Of a stretch of 64,000 bases of DNA, positions 44,132 to 52,136 are shown piece by piece (within the stretch, counting starts at the first letter, position 1; each line of letters begins with the position of its first letter). The stretch is from NCBI RefSeq assembly GCF_016907275.1, contig NZ_JAFBBP010000001.1, positions 4,764,001-4,828,000 on the forward strand. The letters run 5' to 3'. Position numbers and translations under genes: made by a program. Below the pieces are notes generated by a model. That model made no database searches, was not told the origin of the DNA, and saw only the letters and a program-made list of their open reading frames with translations. This DNA comes from Micromonospora luteifusca (GTDB lineage: Bacteria > Actinomycetota > Actinomycetes > Mycobacteriales > Micromonosporaceae).

Positions 44132-44421
44132 GAATGACCTTCCGGAGGCGAAGAGCGGGCACGGCCGGGTCGTCCGGCACAGCGGGGGTCAACCGTGGCC
44201 GGGCGATGTGGTTGAGGGACCCTCGCGTCGCGGGCCGGCCGGTGACCGGCGGTCCGTGGCGCGTGGGCAGGGGTGAATTGTAACGCCGTCTGCGGCGATC
44301 ATCCTGCGCCGCACTGTGTAACGACGGTGGGACCGCTGATTCGGCGCTGATGTGGACTTTGTAAGGATGATACTCGCGCGTGGCCGGGAACACCCCGGTC
44401 GTGCGGGAAGGGGACGTTGGG

Positions 44422-45243
44422 ATGCACCGTTCGGCGCCGTCAAGTCGGGAACTACTGGCGATCGCCCTCGACGTGGCGCGGGCCGCGGCGGCCACCGCGT
44501 ACCGGATGCGGGTCGAGGGTGTCTCCGTGGCCGCGACCAAGAGTACGGCCACCGACGTCGTCACCGCGGCCGACCGGGCGGTGGAGCGGCAGGTGCTCGA
44601 CGCGCTGAGGCAACTACGGCCGGACGACGCGGTGCTCGGCGAGGAGTACGGCACGGGGGAGACCGGGCCGGTCGCGCCGGGCGGAGTGCGGTGGATCATC
44701 GACCCCATCGACGGCACCGTCAACTACCTCTACGGGCTGCCGTACAGCGCGGTGTCGCTGGCTGCCGAGGTGGACGGGGCGGTGGTCGCCGGCGTCGTGC
44801 GCAACGTGAACACCGGCGAGGAGTGGACGGCCACGGCCGGGGGCGGCGCCTGGCGCGACGGTGTGCGGCTGCGCTGCTCCGATGAGGCGGACCTGGGGCA
44901 GGCGCTGGTCGGCACCGGCTTCGGCTACGCCGCCGACCGCCGCGCGCACCAGGCCACGGTGGTGGCCGGGCTGATCGCACACGTACGGGACATCCGCCGG
45001 CTCGGCGCCGCCGCGTTGGACCTCTGCCTGGTCGCGGAGGGGCGGCTCGACGCGTACTTCGAGAAGGGCCTCGCGGCGTGGGACCTGGCGGCAGGTGGCC
45101 TGGTGGCCGCCGAGGCGGGTGTGCGCGTCGCCGGCCTGGCGGGTCGGCCGCCGGGACCGGACCTGGTGGTCGCGGCCCCGCCCGCGCTCTTTGCGCCGCT
45201 GCACGACCGGCTGGCCGAGTTGGACGCCGCCGGCGGCCCCTGA
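44422..45243 (+). CDS. inositol monophosphatase family phosphatase
   Basis: The 273-aa enzyme has the metal-binding motifs of the family: GEEYG (first Glu), WIIDPIDGTVNYLYG (DPIDGT, with Asp ligands), and the C-terminal WDLAAGGLVAAEAG (WD with the third Asp). It hydrolyses inositol phosphate or a similar sugar phosphate using Mg2+. M. tuberculosis SuhB (Rv2701c) is the positional counterpart; other members act on fructose bisphosphate, PAP or histidinol phosphate, so the substrate is not certain. ATG 44422 has AAGGGGA upstream; the ATG-like start at 44380 lacks one. Confidence 0.9.
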   Translation: MHRSAPSSRELLAIALDVARAAAATAYRMRVEGVSVAATKSTATDVVTAADRAVERQVLDALRQLRPDDAVLGEEYGTGETGPVAPGGVRWIIDPIDGTVNYLYGLPYSAVSLAAEVDGAVVAGVVRNVNTGEEWTATAGGGAWRDGVRLRCSDEADLGQALVGTGFGYAADRRAHQATVVAGLIAHVRDIRRLGAAALDLCLVAEGRLDAYFEKGLAAWDLAAGGLVAAEAGVRVAGLAGRPPGPDLVVAAPPALFAPLHDRLAELDAAGGP

Positions 45244-45279
45244 TCGGCCGACCGGCGACGGGACCGGCTCGTTACGCGG

Positions 45280-45810
45280 TCACTTGGCGGCCGGCGACGG
45301 GCAGGAGCCCTTGGGCGCCTCCGGCGGGCCCGAGTCACCGAGGGACTGGTTGACCTCGGTCGTGGTGGCGAGCTGCTGGAAGTTGTTGCCGAGCACCACG
45401 TCCACGACGTCATCGGTGCGCTTCTCGTCGTAATCCCACTTGGCGTTGTTGAGGAAGTACGCCTGCAGCAGGTGCGCGGAACCGACGGCTTTGGGGCCGT
45501 AGCGCAGCACCGCCACGTTGGCGACTCCCTTGGGAGCGTTGCCGACCTTCTGGACCTGGAACTTCCGGTTGCGGAAGTCGTCCGCGACGGTGCCGGCCCG
45601 GCCAGGCTCGTCGGTCGCGTTCAACACATTGATCTTGACGTCCTTGGGCTCGTGCAGAGTCAGGTCGGCAAGCGGCCAGCCGTCCGGGCACCCCGCGGCC
45701 GTACCTGCGTTCCCCTGGCTGTCCCGGACGATGGCGGTGACCACGAATGCCAGAGCCAGCACCCCCAGCAGGCCGACGACGACGAGTGCTCGCACTCGCG
45801 CAAAACTCAT
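45280..45810 (-). CDS. LytR C-terminal domain membrane protein (Cei-like)
   Basis: The 176-aa protein has one N-terminal membrane anchor at about residues 8-28 (LVVVGLLGVLALAFVVTAI) and an exported LytR_C domain (KINVLNATDEPGRAGTVADD, VAVLRYGPKAVGSAHLL). By position and domain it matches Rv2700 of M. tuberculosis, called Cei and linked to cell envelope integrity. It has no LCP ligase domain, so it is an accessory protein rather than a teichoic-acid or arabinogalactan ligase. Two cysteines (AGCPDGW, GSCPSP) at either end may form a disulfide. GGGAG precedes the ATG. Confidence 0.88.
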   Translation of the reverse strand: MSFARVRALVVVGLLGVLALAFVVTAIVRDSQGNAGTAAGCPDGWPLADLTLHEPKDVKINVLNATDEPGRAGTVADDFRNRKFQVQKVGNAPKGVANVAVLRYGPKAVGSAHLLQAYFLNNAKWDYDEKRTDDVVDVVLGNNFQQLATTTEVNQSLGDSGPPEAPKGSCPSPAAK

Positions 45811-46229
45811 CTGGGCACTCCCGGGACTTCAGGTGGGTGGCGGCAGCCGGCAACCATCGGACTGGCCGTCGGCCGTCGAATACGCCGCTGAGGTTAACGG
45901 TTGTCCGGCCGTCGCGTGGAAACAGCCCGACATGCCGGCGCGCCGACCGCGAACCAGGTACTACTACCCCTATCTTCGTGTCGCCTGAATCACATTGGGA
46001 ACAACTTCGCGTGCGGGGGCGTACATCTCAGCCGCAAGGGCGGTATACATGCCTCGCCCAAGGGGGGGTAAGGTTCCGCGCTCGCAGGGGAGTCGCCCCA
46101 GCGAGCTCGACCCGTTCGGTCCTCGGGTCGGGTGCCCGACACAAGTGGTGGCCGGCCAGCGGAACCGAAACAGCGTCGTCCGGCGTTACAACCGGAAGCG
46201 ACAACATCGATATGGGAGAGTGAAAACCG
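45811..46229. other. divergent intergenic region with structured leader
   Basis: These 419 nt hold no supported gene. A hairpin CTCGC-GGGG/CCCC-GCGAG with an A-A mismatch lies at 46081-46105. Upstream are GC-rich runs, including a GGGGGGG tract near 46061. The rightward DUF4193 transcript may carry a structured leader. No known riboswitch class is recognisable. Confidence 0.55.
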
Positions 46230-46526
46230 ATGGCCACCGACTACGACGCCCCGCGTCGCGACGAGGTCGACCTCGGCGAGGACAGCCTGGAAGAGCTCAA
46301 GGCCCGGCGCGTCGACTCACAGTCGGGCGCGGTGGACGTCGACGAGGCCGAGGTGGCCGAGAGCTTTGAGCTGCCCGGTGCCGATCTGGCCGACGAGGAG
46401 CTCACGGTCAAGGTGCTTCCGATGCAGCAGGACGAGTTCCGGTGCGCCCGCTGCTTCCTGGTCCACCACCGTAGCCAGCTGGCAGTCGAGCGTAACGGCG
46501 AGCTGATCTGTCGCGAGTGCGTCTGA
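46230..46526 (+). CDS. DUF4193 zinc-binding protein
   Basis: The 98-aa protein is acidic at the N-terminus (DEVDLGEDSLEELKARR) and ends with two CxxC pairs, FRCARCFLVHHRSQL and LICRECV, forming a probable zinc ribbon. This is the actinobacterial DUF4193 family (Rv2699c counterpart), function unknown. GGGAGAG lies 8 nt before the ATG. A perfect hairpin terminator follows within 20 nt, so the gene is likely transcribed alone from a promoter in the 419-nt upstream gap. Confidence 0.9.
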   Translation: MATDYDAPRRDEVDLGEDSLEELKARRVDSQSGAVDVDEAEVAESFELPGADLADEELTVKVLPMQQDEFRCARCFLVHHRSQLAVERNGELICRECV

Positions 46527-46542
46527 CAACAACTACGACACC

Positions 46543-46572
46543 AGCGGCGGCCTCCTGAAAGGGGCCGCCGCT
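46543..46572 (+). terminator. hairpin terminator after DUF4193
   Basis: AGCGGCGGCC (46543-46552) pairs perfectly with GGCCGCCGCT (46563-46572) around a 10-nt loop, 16 nt past the stop codon. Confidence 0.75.
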
Positions 46573-46645
46573 GCCGGTGTAGGCATGCGGCCGCGGTGGG
46601 TACCTGCTTGACTCGTAACGGGTAGCCACAGCACCGGGAGGTCCG

Positions 46646-47491
46646 ATGAGCGATCGAGGCGACACCACCGACGGCGGCGCGGACGACCTCGGCGCCACTG
46701 GCGCGGACGAGCTCGGCGCCACTGGCGCGGACGAGCTCGGCGCCACCGTCGCGGCGTTGACCGCGGACGACATCGAGCCGGCCCGACGCCGTCAACTGCT
46801 GACCCGGATGGTCGGGCAGGCCCGGGTCCGGGGCATCTCCGACCTGTTCAAGCCGCGTGCCGCCGTGCGGTGGATGGTCGACACCGTCGCCGAGGTCGCC
46901 CCGCACGTACCTGTGCGGGACCTGGACACCCTGCGCGGGCACTTCCCCGGCCTGGACGACGCCGCATTGGCCGACAGGCTCATCCGCAACGCGTCCCGGA
47001 CCACGGCCGCTATCGGCGCGGCCGGTGGGGGAGTCGCCGCCGTCGAGTGGGCGGTCGCGCCGACCCTGCTCTCCGCCCCGGTGCTGCTCGCCGCCGAAAC
47101 GGTGGCCGTGGCGGCGGTGGAGCTGAAACTGGTCGGTGAGCTGCACCAGGTCCACGGTGTGGCGCTGCCGGCCGGGGGCAGCCAACGGGCGGTCGCCCTG
47201 GTGCACTCCTGGGCCACCCAGCGCGGGGTCAACCCGATGGTGCCTGGCGTGGGGGTGGGCGCGGTGCTCGGCACCGCCGCCCGCAAGGAGTTGCGGGACA
47301 TGCTGCTGCGGCGCTTCGGTCGCAACCTCACCACGCTCGGGCCGTTCCTGACCGGTGCCGCGGTGGCCAGCTTCCTCAATCGGCGGGCCAGTCAGCAGAT
47401 GGCCGACCAGCTTCAGGCGGACCTCCGCCGACGGGGCATCGCCCGGCCCGCGCCTCCGTCGGCCCTGCCGGGCCCGCCGACCGGCACCTGA
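46646..47491 (+). CDS. hypothetical protein with Gly-rich hydrophobic core
   Basis: The 281-aa protein is not assigned with confidence. It opens with three octads of the form DELGATGA from a 24-bp DNA repeat. A helical part follows (RRRQLLTRMVGQARVRGISD). One or two hydrophobic, glycine-containing stretches are at about residues 118-160 (TTAAIGAAGGGVAAVEWAV and LLSAPVLLAAETVAVAAVEL), then VPGVGVGAVLGTAARKEL and FLTGAAVASFLNRRASQQMA. The Gly/Ala spacing resembles EcsC-type proteins that insert in or lie on the membrane, which is only a suggestion. GGGAGG precedes the ATG. Confidence 0.7.
   Translation: MSDRGDTTDGGADDLGATGADELGATGADELGATVAALTADDIEPARRRQLLTRMVGQARVRGISDLFKPRAAVRWMVDTVAEVAPHVPVRDLDTLRGHFPGLDDAALADRLIRNASRTTAAIGAAGGGVAAVEWAVAPTLLSAPVLLAAETVAVAAVELKLVGELHQVHGVALPAGGSQRAVALVHSWATQRGVNPMVPGVGVGAVLGTAARKELRDMLLRRFGRNLTTLGPFLTGAAVASFLNRRASQQMADQLQADLRRRGIARPAPPSALPGPPTGT
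46679..46750 (+). repeat. 24-bp tandem repeat, three copies
   Basis: Three units start at 46679, 46703 and 46727. The first two differ at one base; the third diverges only in its last bases. They encode the ADELGATG octads at the protein's N-terminus. Confidence 0.9.
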
Positions 47492-47552
47492 GCGGGCCGT
47501 CGGCGTCGGGTCAGCCCGGCACCTGAGCGGGCCGTCGGCGTCGGGTCAGCCC
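47483..47552. repeat. perfect 35-bp tandem duplication at convergent gene ends
   Basis: 47483-47517 is repeated exactly at 47518-47552. The first copy contains the stop codon of the rightward gene; the second holds the stop codon of the leftward DUF3093 gene. Perfect identity points to a recent event. Confidence 0.95.
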
Positions 47553-48073
47553 GGCTCGCCGGCCGGAGGACCGGAGAGCGTCAGAGCGTCCCGTGCGGTC
47601 AGCACCGACTCGGCCAACTCGACCGGGTGCCGCGTGCTCACCACCCAGAACGGCGTCGGGTCGGCCGGATCGTCGAGCACCACCTGCACGGCGCCGCCGA
47701 TCCACGGCCGCTGCACCACGAAGGCGAGCGGGTCCGCGCCAACCCCGAGCACCTCACGGCGACCGGCCGCGTCCAGCGGCACCACGTCGGCCACGAAGCG
47801 CACCGGTAGCCGGGCGTCGTCCACCCGCAGCTCCGAATCGGCGACCCCGACCCGGATCCGGCCCAGCCACCACATTCCGGCCGCGGCGAGCGGCAGCAGC
47901 ACGGCGAACGGCAGCCAGGAACGGACGCCGGAGGCGCCCATCCAGATCTCGACGGCCAACAGCGCGGCGGCCACCAGCCCGGCCAGCCACAGCCACCAGG
48001 GCAGGTCCAGCCGTTCGGCGTACGCCGTGCGGGCGGCGACCGGCGGCTGATCGGTGGACGGGGAGGGCGACAT
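47546..48073 (-). CDS. DUF3093 membrane protein
   Basis: The 175-aa protein has two membrane helices at about residues 26-44 and 50-68 ([19 protein letters not shown] and [19 protein letters not shown]), then a soluble beta-rich domain ([48 protein letters not shown]). This pattern defines actinobacterial DUF3093 (Rv2698 counterpart), divergent from dut. Function unknown. AGGAG lies 5 nt before ATG 48073; the open frame upstream is antisense to dut. The last codons fall in a recent 35-bp duplication. Confidence 0.87.
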   Translation of the reverse strand: MSPSPSTDQPPVAARTAYAERLDLPWWLWLAGLVAAALLAVEIWMGASGVRSWLPFAVLLPLAAAGMWWLGRIRVGVADSELRVDDARLPVRFVADVVPLDAAGRREVLGVGADPLAFVVQRPWIGGAVQVVLDDPADPTPFWVVSTRHPVELAESVLTARDALTLSGPPAGEPG

Positions 48074-48163
48074 GCTCACTCCTGCGAGGGTACGGCGCAC
48101 GACGGCTCGGCGAACCGGCAGGATGGCAGGGTCACCCCGCGAATCGGACGGAAGAGGGGACCT

Positions 48164-48700
48164 GTGACCGACGTCGTACCCGTGCCCGTACAGCTGCTCG
48201 ACTCTGAGCTGCCGCTGCCCACGTACGCCCATCCCGGCGACGCCGGGGCCGACCTGGTGGCGGCCGCGAACGTCGAGCTGCCGCCCGGCGGCCGTGCCCT
48301 GGTGCCCACCGGTGTGGCCATCGCGCTGCCGGAGGGGTACGTGGGCCTGGTCCATCCCCGATCCGGTCTGGCGGCCAGGCTCGGCGTGACGGTGCTCAAC
48401 GCGCCCGGTACGGTCGACGCCGGCTACCGGGGTGAGATCCTGGTCAACCTGATCAACCATGATCGGGAGGTGCCGGCGAAGATCTCCCGCGGTGACCGGA
48501 TCGCGCAGCTCGTGATCCAGCAGGTCGCACGGGCTCGGTTCGAGCCGGTGGCCGAGCTGCCCGCGTCCCGGCGCGGGACCGGTGGGCACGGGTCCACCGG
48601 TGGGCACGCCGGGCTGGTGCCGTCGCCGGCGGGCCAGGACCGGGTCGAGCAGCGGTCAGACGAGCCGGGCCGCGGTCAGACGGAAGAGATGGCAGGGTGA
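48164..48700 (+). CDS. dut: deoxyuridine triphosphatase
   Basis: Dut hydrolyses dUTP to dUMP, keeping uracil out of DNA and feeding dTMP synthesis. The 178-aa trimeric-type enzyme has motif 1 [12 protein letters not shown], motif 2 [12 protein letters not shown], motif 3 [17 protein letters not shown], motif 4 [13 protein letters not shown] and motif 5 [11 protein letters not shown] (the Gly-rich lid). About 25 extra residues follow motif 5 and are probably disordered. GTG 48164 starts it. It heads a run with the DUF3710, OB-fold and DUF3159 genes. Confidence 0.96.
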   Translation: MTDVVPVPVQLLDSELPLPTYAHPGDAGADLVAAANVELPPGGRALVPTGVAIALPEGYVGLVHPRSGLAARLGVTVLNAPGTVDAGYRGEILVNLINHDREVPAKISRGDRIAQLVIQQVARARFEPVAELPASRRGTGGHGSTGGHAGLVPSPAGQDRVEQRSDEPGRGQTEEMAG

Positions 48701-48725
48701 GCGTGAACAGCGGAGGGCGGGCGCA

Positions 48726-49385
48726 GTGATCTTCTCCCGAAAGCGGGCCGATGCCGAGCGGCAGACCCGTGACGAGCGGGCCACCGAGGTCCCGGACCAG
48801 GGTGCCGCGGCACCGTCGCTGGTGCGCGGCCCGTACGACATCTCCGAGAGCTACGACGACGTGCAGCGACTCGATCTGGGCAGCCTGCACATCCCGGCGA
48901 TCGCCGAGGTCGAGGTGCGGGTGCAGGCCGACCCGCAGGGTGTGATCCAGCAGGTGGTGCTGGTGCATGGCGACAACGCGCTGCAGCTGGGTGTCTTCGC
49001 CGCCCCCCGGTCCGAGGGGATCTGGGACGAGGTGCGCGAGGAGATCCGCCAGTCGCTGCTCCGCGACGGCGCGAGCGCGCAGGAGGTCGACGGCGAGTAC
49101 GGCCCGGAGCTGCACGCCCAGGTGCGTACCCCGGACGGCCCGACCAACCTGCGGTTCGTCGGCATCGACGGGCCGCGCTGGATGGTCCGTGGCGTGTTCC
49201 AGGGCCCGGTGGCCACCGATCCGGCGATGGCCGGGCCGCTCGTCGAGTGCCTGGACGGCCTGGTGGTCGACCGTGGCCAGGAGGCGAAGCCGGTCCGCGA
49301 GCCGCTGCCCCTGCGGCTGCCCCAGGAGATCGCTGACCAGGCCGGTGCCGAGGCGGGCGACGCCGCCGAGCCGCGCCAGGTCTGA
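48726..49385 (+). CDS. DUF3710 protein
   Basis: The 219-aa soluble protein has GPYDISESYDDVQRLDLGSL, then IAEVEVRVQADPQGVIQQVV, FAAPRSEGIWDEVREEIRQS, and RFVGIDGPRWMVRGVFQGPV, the conserved blocks of actinobacterial DUF3710 (Rv2696c counterpart). Function unknown. GTG 48726 was chosen because GGAGGG lies 9 nt upstream; the open frame continues upstream inside dut, out of its frame. 25 nt separate it from dut. Confidence 0.85.
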   Translation: MIFSRKRADAERQTRDERATEVPDQGAAAPSLVRGPYDISESYDDVQRLDLGSLHIPAIAEVEVRVQADPQGVIQQVVLVHGDNALQLGVFAAPRSEGIWDEVREEIRQSLLRDGASAQEVDGEYGPELHAQVRTPDGPTNLRFVGIDGPRWMVRGVFQGPVATDPAMAGPLVECLDGLVVDRGQEAKPVREPLPLRLPQEIADQAGAEAGDAAEPRQV

Positions 49386-49489
49386 CCCGCGCGCACCGGC
49401 CCGCCGGAACCAGCCCCGTCGGCGTAGGCTGGCGGCACGGTTCCGGCGTCGCCGGGATCGGCGAGCGTGGAGAGGGTGACGCGGAGGTC

Positions 49490-49870
49490 ATGACGACCGA
49501 CGAGAGCCGGGTGTCGCTGCGGCGCATCCTGCAACGGTTCACCGCCAGCGAGGCTGAGATCGACGCGCAGGAGCTGCGCCGGGAGAGCGCCCAGTGCGGC
49601 GGGATCCCGGCCCAGCAGTGCTCCCGGGGCCAGTTGGTCTCGGTCGCTGGTCGGCTTCGCACGGTGGTCTACACGCCGCGCACCAATCTGCCCACCCTCG
49701 AGGCCGACCTGTACGACGGCACCGACGTGGTCACCCTGGTCTGGTTGGGTCGACGGCACATCGCCGGGATCGAGCCGGGCCGGCATCTGACCGCGCGTGG
49801 CCGGGTGGCGGTGCGTGATGACCGCAAGGTCATCTACAACCCCTACTACGAGCTGGACTCGCCGAAGTGA
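49490..49870 (+). CDS. OB-fold nucleic-acid-binding protein
   Basis: The 126-aa protein has the OB-fold strands ISVAGRLRTVVYTPRTN-like (LVSVAGRLRTVVYTP), LEADLYDGTDVVTLVWLG and GRVAVRDDRKVIYNPYYEL, typical of the small OB-fold tRNA/helicase-type nucleic-acid-binding proteins next to dut in actinobacteria (Rv2694c counterpart). Nucleic-acid binding is inferred from fold only. A TAGGCT hexamer near 49425 may be an internal -10. The GGAGG lies very close (2 nt) to the ATG, so GAGAGGGTGACG further back may be used. Confidence 0.82.
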   Translation: MTTDESRVSLRRILQRFTASEAEIDAQELRRESAQCGGIPAQQCSRGQLVSVAGRLRTVVYTPRTNLPTLEADLYDGTDVVTLVWLGRRHIAGIEPGRHLTARGRVAVRDDRKVIYNPYYELDSPK

Positions 49871-49895
49871 CGGCGCTGCGGACGAAAGGCCGGCG

Positions 49896-50579
49896 ATGAC
49901 GACGGGACAGCACCGGGCGGCACAGCCGGAGACCGGCCCTCAGGACGAGGAGCGGCTGCCGACGATCGCCGAGCAGATGGCCGACCAGCTCGGCGGCTGG
50001 CGTGGGCTGGTCGAGTCCAGCATCCCGGTCGTGGTCTTCGTCGTCGCCAACATCATCGGTGAGCTGCGGCCGGCGGTGATCGCCTCGGTCGCCGTCGCGC
50101 TGCTGATCGCCGGGCTGCGGCTGGCCCAGCGCCGGCCGATCCGGCACGCCGTCAACGGGCTGTTCGGCGTCGCCATCGGCGCGGCCATGGCCTGGCGCAG
50201 CGGCGAAGAGCGCGATTTCTACCTCCCCGGCATCCTCTACGGCATCGGGTACGGCGTCGCCCTGCTGGTCTCGGCGGCCGTCCGGCAACCGCTGGTGGGC
50301 TGGATCTGGTCGGTGCTGGTCGCCAAGGGCCGCTCGGAGTGGCGGCACGACCCGAAGCTGGTACGGACCTTCACCCAGCTGACCGTGCTCTGGGGTGTGG
50401 TCTGGTTGGCGAAGGTGGGCGTGCAGGCGGGGCTCTACCTGGCCCACCAGGACACCGCGCTGGGCGTCGCCCGGCTGGTGCTGGGCTTCCCGCCGTACGC
50501 GCTGCTGCTGCTGATCACGGTCTGGACGGTGCGCCGGGTCACCCGGGAGCCGCAGCCGGCCCCTGTGCCCGGCGCCTGA
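49896..50579 (+). CDS. DUF3159 polytopic membrane protein
   Basis: The 227-aa protein has a soluble acidic N-terminus (LPTIAEQMADQLGGWRGLVE), then five or six membrane helices: IPVVVFVVANIIGEL, VIASVAVALLIAGLRLA, GLFGVAIGAAMAW, LYGIGYGVALLVSAAV, LTVLWGVVWLAKVGVQAGLY, and LLLLITVWTV. It is the Rv2693c counterpart (DUF3159); substrate and role unknown. Its place facing ceoB/ceoC-like TrkA genes is conserved in mycobacteria, which hints at ion or envelope homeostasis. ATG 49896 has AAAGG upstream; it is 25 nt from the OB-fold gene. Confidence 0.86.
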   Translation: MTTGQHRAAQPETGPQDEERLPTIAEQMADQLGGWRGLVESSIPVVVFVVANIIGELRPAVIASVAVALLIAGLRLAQRRPIRHAVNGLFGVAIGAAMAWRSGEERDFYLPGILYGIGYGVALLVSAAVRQPLVGWIWSVLVAKGRSEWRHDPKLVRTFTQLTVLWGVVWLAKVGVQAGLYLAHQDTALGVARLVLGFPPYALLLLITVWTVRRVTREPQPAPVPGA

Positions 50580-50614
50580 GCGTCACCCGGCTGCCCCACT
50601 CGCGACCGCTGGCC

Positions 50615-51304
50615 TCAGCGTGAGCCGCGGGTCCGCTCGACGCTGTCCGGTCCCAGGATCACCGCGCGGACCGCATCCTCCACCTCGGCGGTGCAGACGA
50701 AGATCAACTCGTCGCCGGCCTCGATCGGGTCGTCCGGGCTGGGCACCAGGACCCGCTTGCCGCGCAGGATCGCCACCAGTGCGGCGTCGCGGGGCAGCGG
50801 CACGGCGTGGATCGGCTGACCGACGTAGGGCGCGGTCGGCGGCAGCGTGATCTCGACCAGGTTCGCCTCGCCCTGCCGGAAGGTCATCAGCCGGACCAGG
50901 TCGCCCACGGTGACCGCCTCCTCGACCAGTGCGGCCATCACCCGGGGCTTGCTCACCGCGACGTCCACGCCCCACTGCTCGGTGAACAGCCACTCGTTCT
51001 CGGCCCGGTTGACCCGGGCGACCACGCGGGGCACCGCGAACTCGGTCTTGGCCAGCAGCGACAGCACCAGGTTGGTCTTGTCGTCGCCGGTCGCCGCGAC
51101 CACCACGTCGCACCCGGCGACGTTGGCCTCCTCCAAGCTGGTCAGCTCGCAGGCGTCAGCCAGCACCCACTCGGCGGCCGGCACCCGGTCGGGACGCAAC
51201 ATCTTCGGTTGGCGCTCGATCAGCATCACCTGGTGGCCGTTGTCGATCAGTTCCTGGGCGATCGAGCGGCCCACGTTGCCCGCGCCCGCGATGGCGACCC
51301 GCAT
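50615..51304 (-). CDS. trkA: TrkA-type RCK potassium regulator (second of pair)
   Basis: The 229-aa protein has an N-terminal RCK_N Rossmann fold (VAIAGAGNVGRSIAQELI with GxGxxG, followed by Glu-Arg in LIERQPK) that binds NAD(H) or ATP, and a C-terminal RCK_C domain from about residue 140 (NLVEITLPPTAPYVGQPI, PIEAGDELIFVC). Such proteins gate Trk/Ktr or related potassium carriers. It follows the first trkA by 3 nt and is the CeoC counterpart. The carrier nearest to it is a KimA-like permease rather than TrkH. Confidence 0.92.
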   Translation of the reverse strand: MRVAIAGAGNVGRSIAQELIDNGHQVMLIERQPKMLRPDRVPAAEWVLADACELTSLEEANVAGCDVVVAATGDDKTNLVLSLLAKTEFAVPRVVARVNRAENEWLFTEQWGVDVAVSKPRVMAALVEEAVTVGDLVRLMTFRQGEANLVEITLPPTAPYVGQPIHAVPLPRDAALVAILRGKRVLVPSPDDPIEAGDELIFVCTAEVEDAVRAVILGPDSVERTRGSR

Positions 51305-51307
51305 GGC

Positions 51308-51973
51308 TCAGTGCCCCCCTTCCGGCGGCGTTGCCGCCACCGACGTGACCGTCGCCACGATGTCATCGCTGACCAGCATGAACACCTGGTCACCCTCCTG
51401 CAGGACGGTGGAGCCGGTCGGGAGCGTGCCGATGCCGAAGCGGATCAGATAGGCCACGCGCGCTCCGGCGGCCTCCTCCAGCGTTCGAACCGACCGGCCG
51501 ATCCAGTCCTTGTGCACCGGCACCTCGACGATGGACACGGTGCTGGTGGGATCGCGGAAGATCTCCACGTTGCCCTCCGGCACCAGATGCCGCAGCATCC
51601 GGTCGGCCGTCCAGCGCACGGTCGCCACGGTGGGGATGCCCAGCCGCTCGTAGACCTGGGCCCGGCGCTGGTCGTAGATCCGGGCAGCGACCCGGGACAC
51701 GCCGAACGTCTCGCGCGCCAGCCGGGCCGAGATGATGTTGGAGTTGTCGCCGCTCGAGACCGCCGCGAAGGCGTCCGCGCGCTCGATGCCGGCCTGGCGC
51801 AGCACCTCGCCGTCGAAGCCGGCCCCGGTCACCGTGATCCCGGCGAAGTCGGGGCCGAGTCGGCGGAAGGCGTCGGCGTCCTGGTCGATCACCGCCACCG
51901 AGTGCCCCCGGGATTCCAGGCTGTGGGCAAGGGTCGACCCGACCCGACCACATCCCATGATCACGACGTGCAC
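51308..51973 (-). CDS. trkA: TrkA-type RCK potassium regulator (first of pair)
   Basis: The 221-aa protein starts VHVVIMGCGRVGSTLAHSLE, an RCK_N domain with GCGRVG, and the acidic strand end AVIDQDADAF that prefers NAD(H). The RCK_C part (VSIVEVPVHKDWIGRSVRTL, TVLQEGDQVFMLVS) follows. GTG 51973 has GGGAGGG upstream. It is the CeoB counterpart and precedes the second trkA by 3 nt, so the two probably make a heteromeric ring. It is divergent from the KimA-like permease by 163 nt. Confidence 0.92.
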   Translation of the reverse strand: MHVVIMGCGRVGSTLAHSLESRGHSVAVIDQDADAFRRLGPDFAGITVTGAGFDGEVLRQAGIERADAFAAVSSGDNSNIISARLARETFGVSRVAARIYDQRRAQVYERLGIPTVATVRWTADRMLRHLVPEGNVEIFRDPTSTVSIVEVPVHKDWIGRSVRTLEEAAGARVAYLIRFGIGTLPTGSTVLQEGDQVFMLVSDDIVATVTSVAATPPEGGH

Positions 51974-52122
51974 GCTGTCCCTCCCAAGGTGCGTACCGCT
52001 CCCGCTGCGGTGACCTGATGAGTGCGAGCCTGCCACGTCCGGGTGCGAGGCGGGGACCGACCGTACCCCGTCGTGTCGGGCAGCGACGATCGCCCACCCC
52101 CGCGCCGCCGCCGTGGTGGTCG

Positions 52123-52128
52123 TACTCT
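52123..52128 (+). promoter_or_regulatory. -10 hexamer of a leaderless promoter
   Basis: TACTCT ends 8 nt before the GTG chosen at 52137. There is no ribosome-binding site between. Confidence 0.45.
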
Positions 52129-52136
52129 TGGCGTTC

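Noticed and set aside
46040..46075. Possible 6C RNA because of C-runs on the minus strand
   Set aside because: I could not place the C-runs in two hairpin loops as that RNA class requires.
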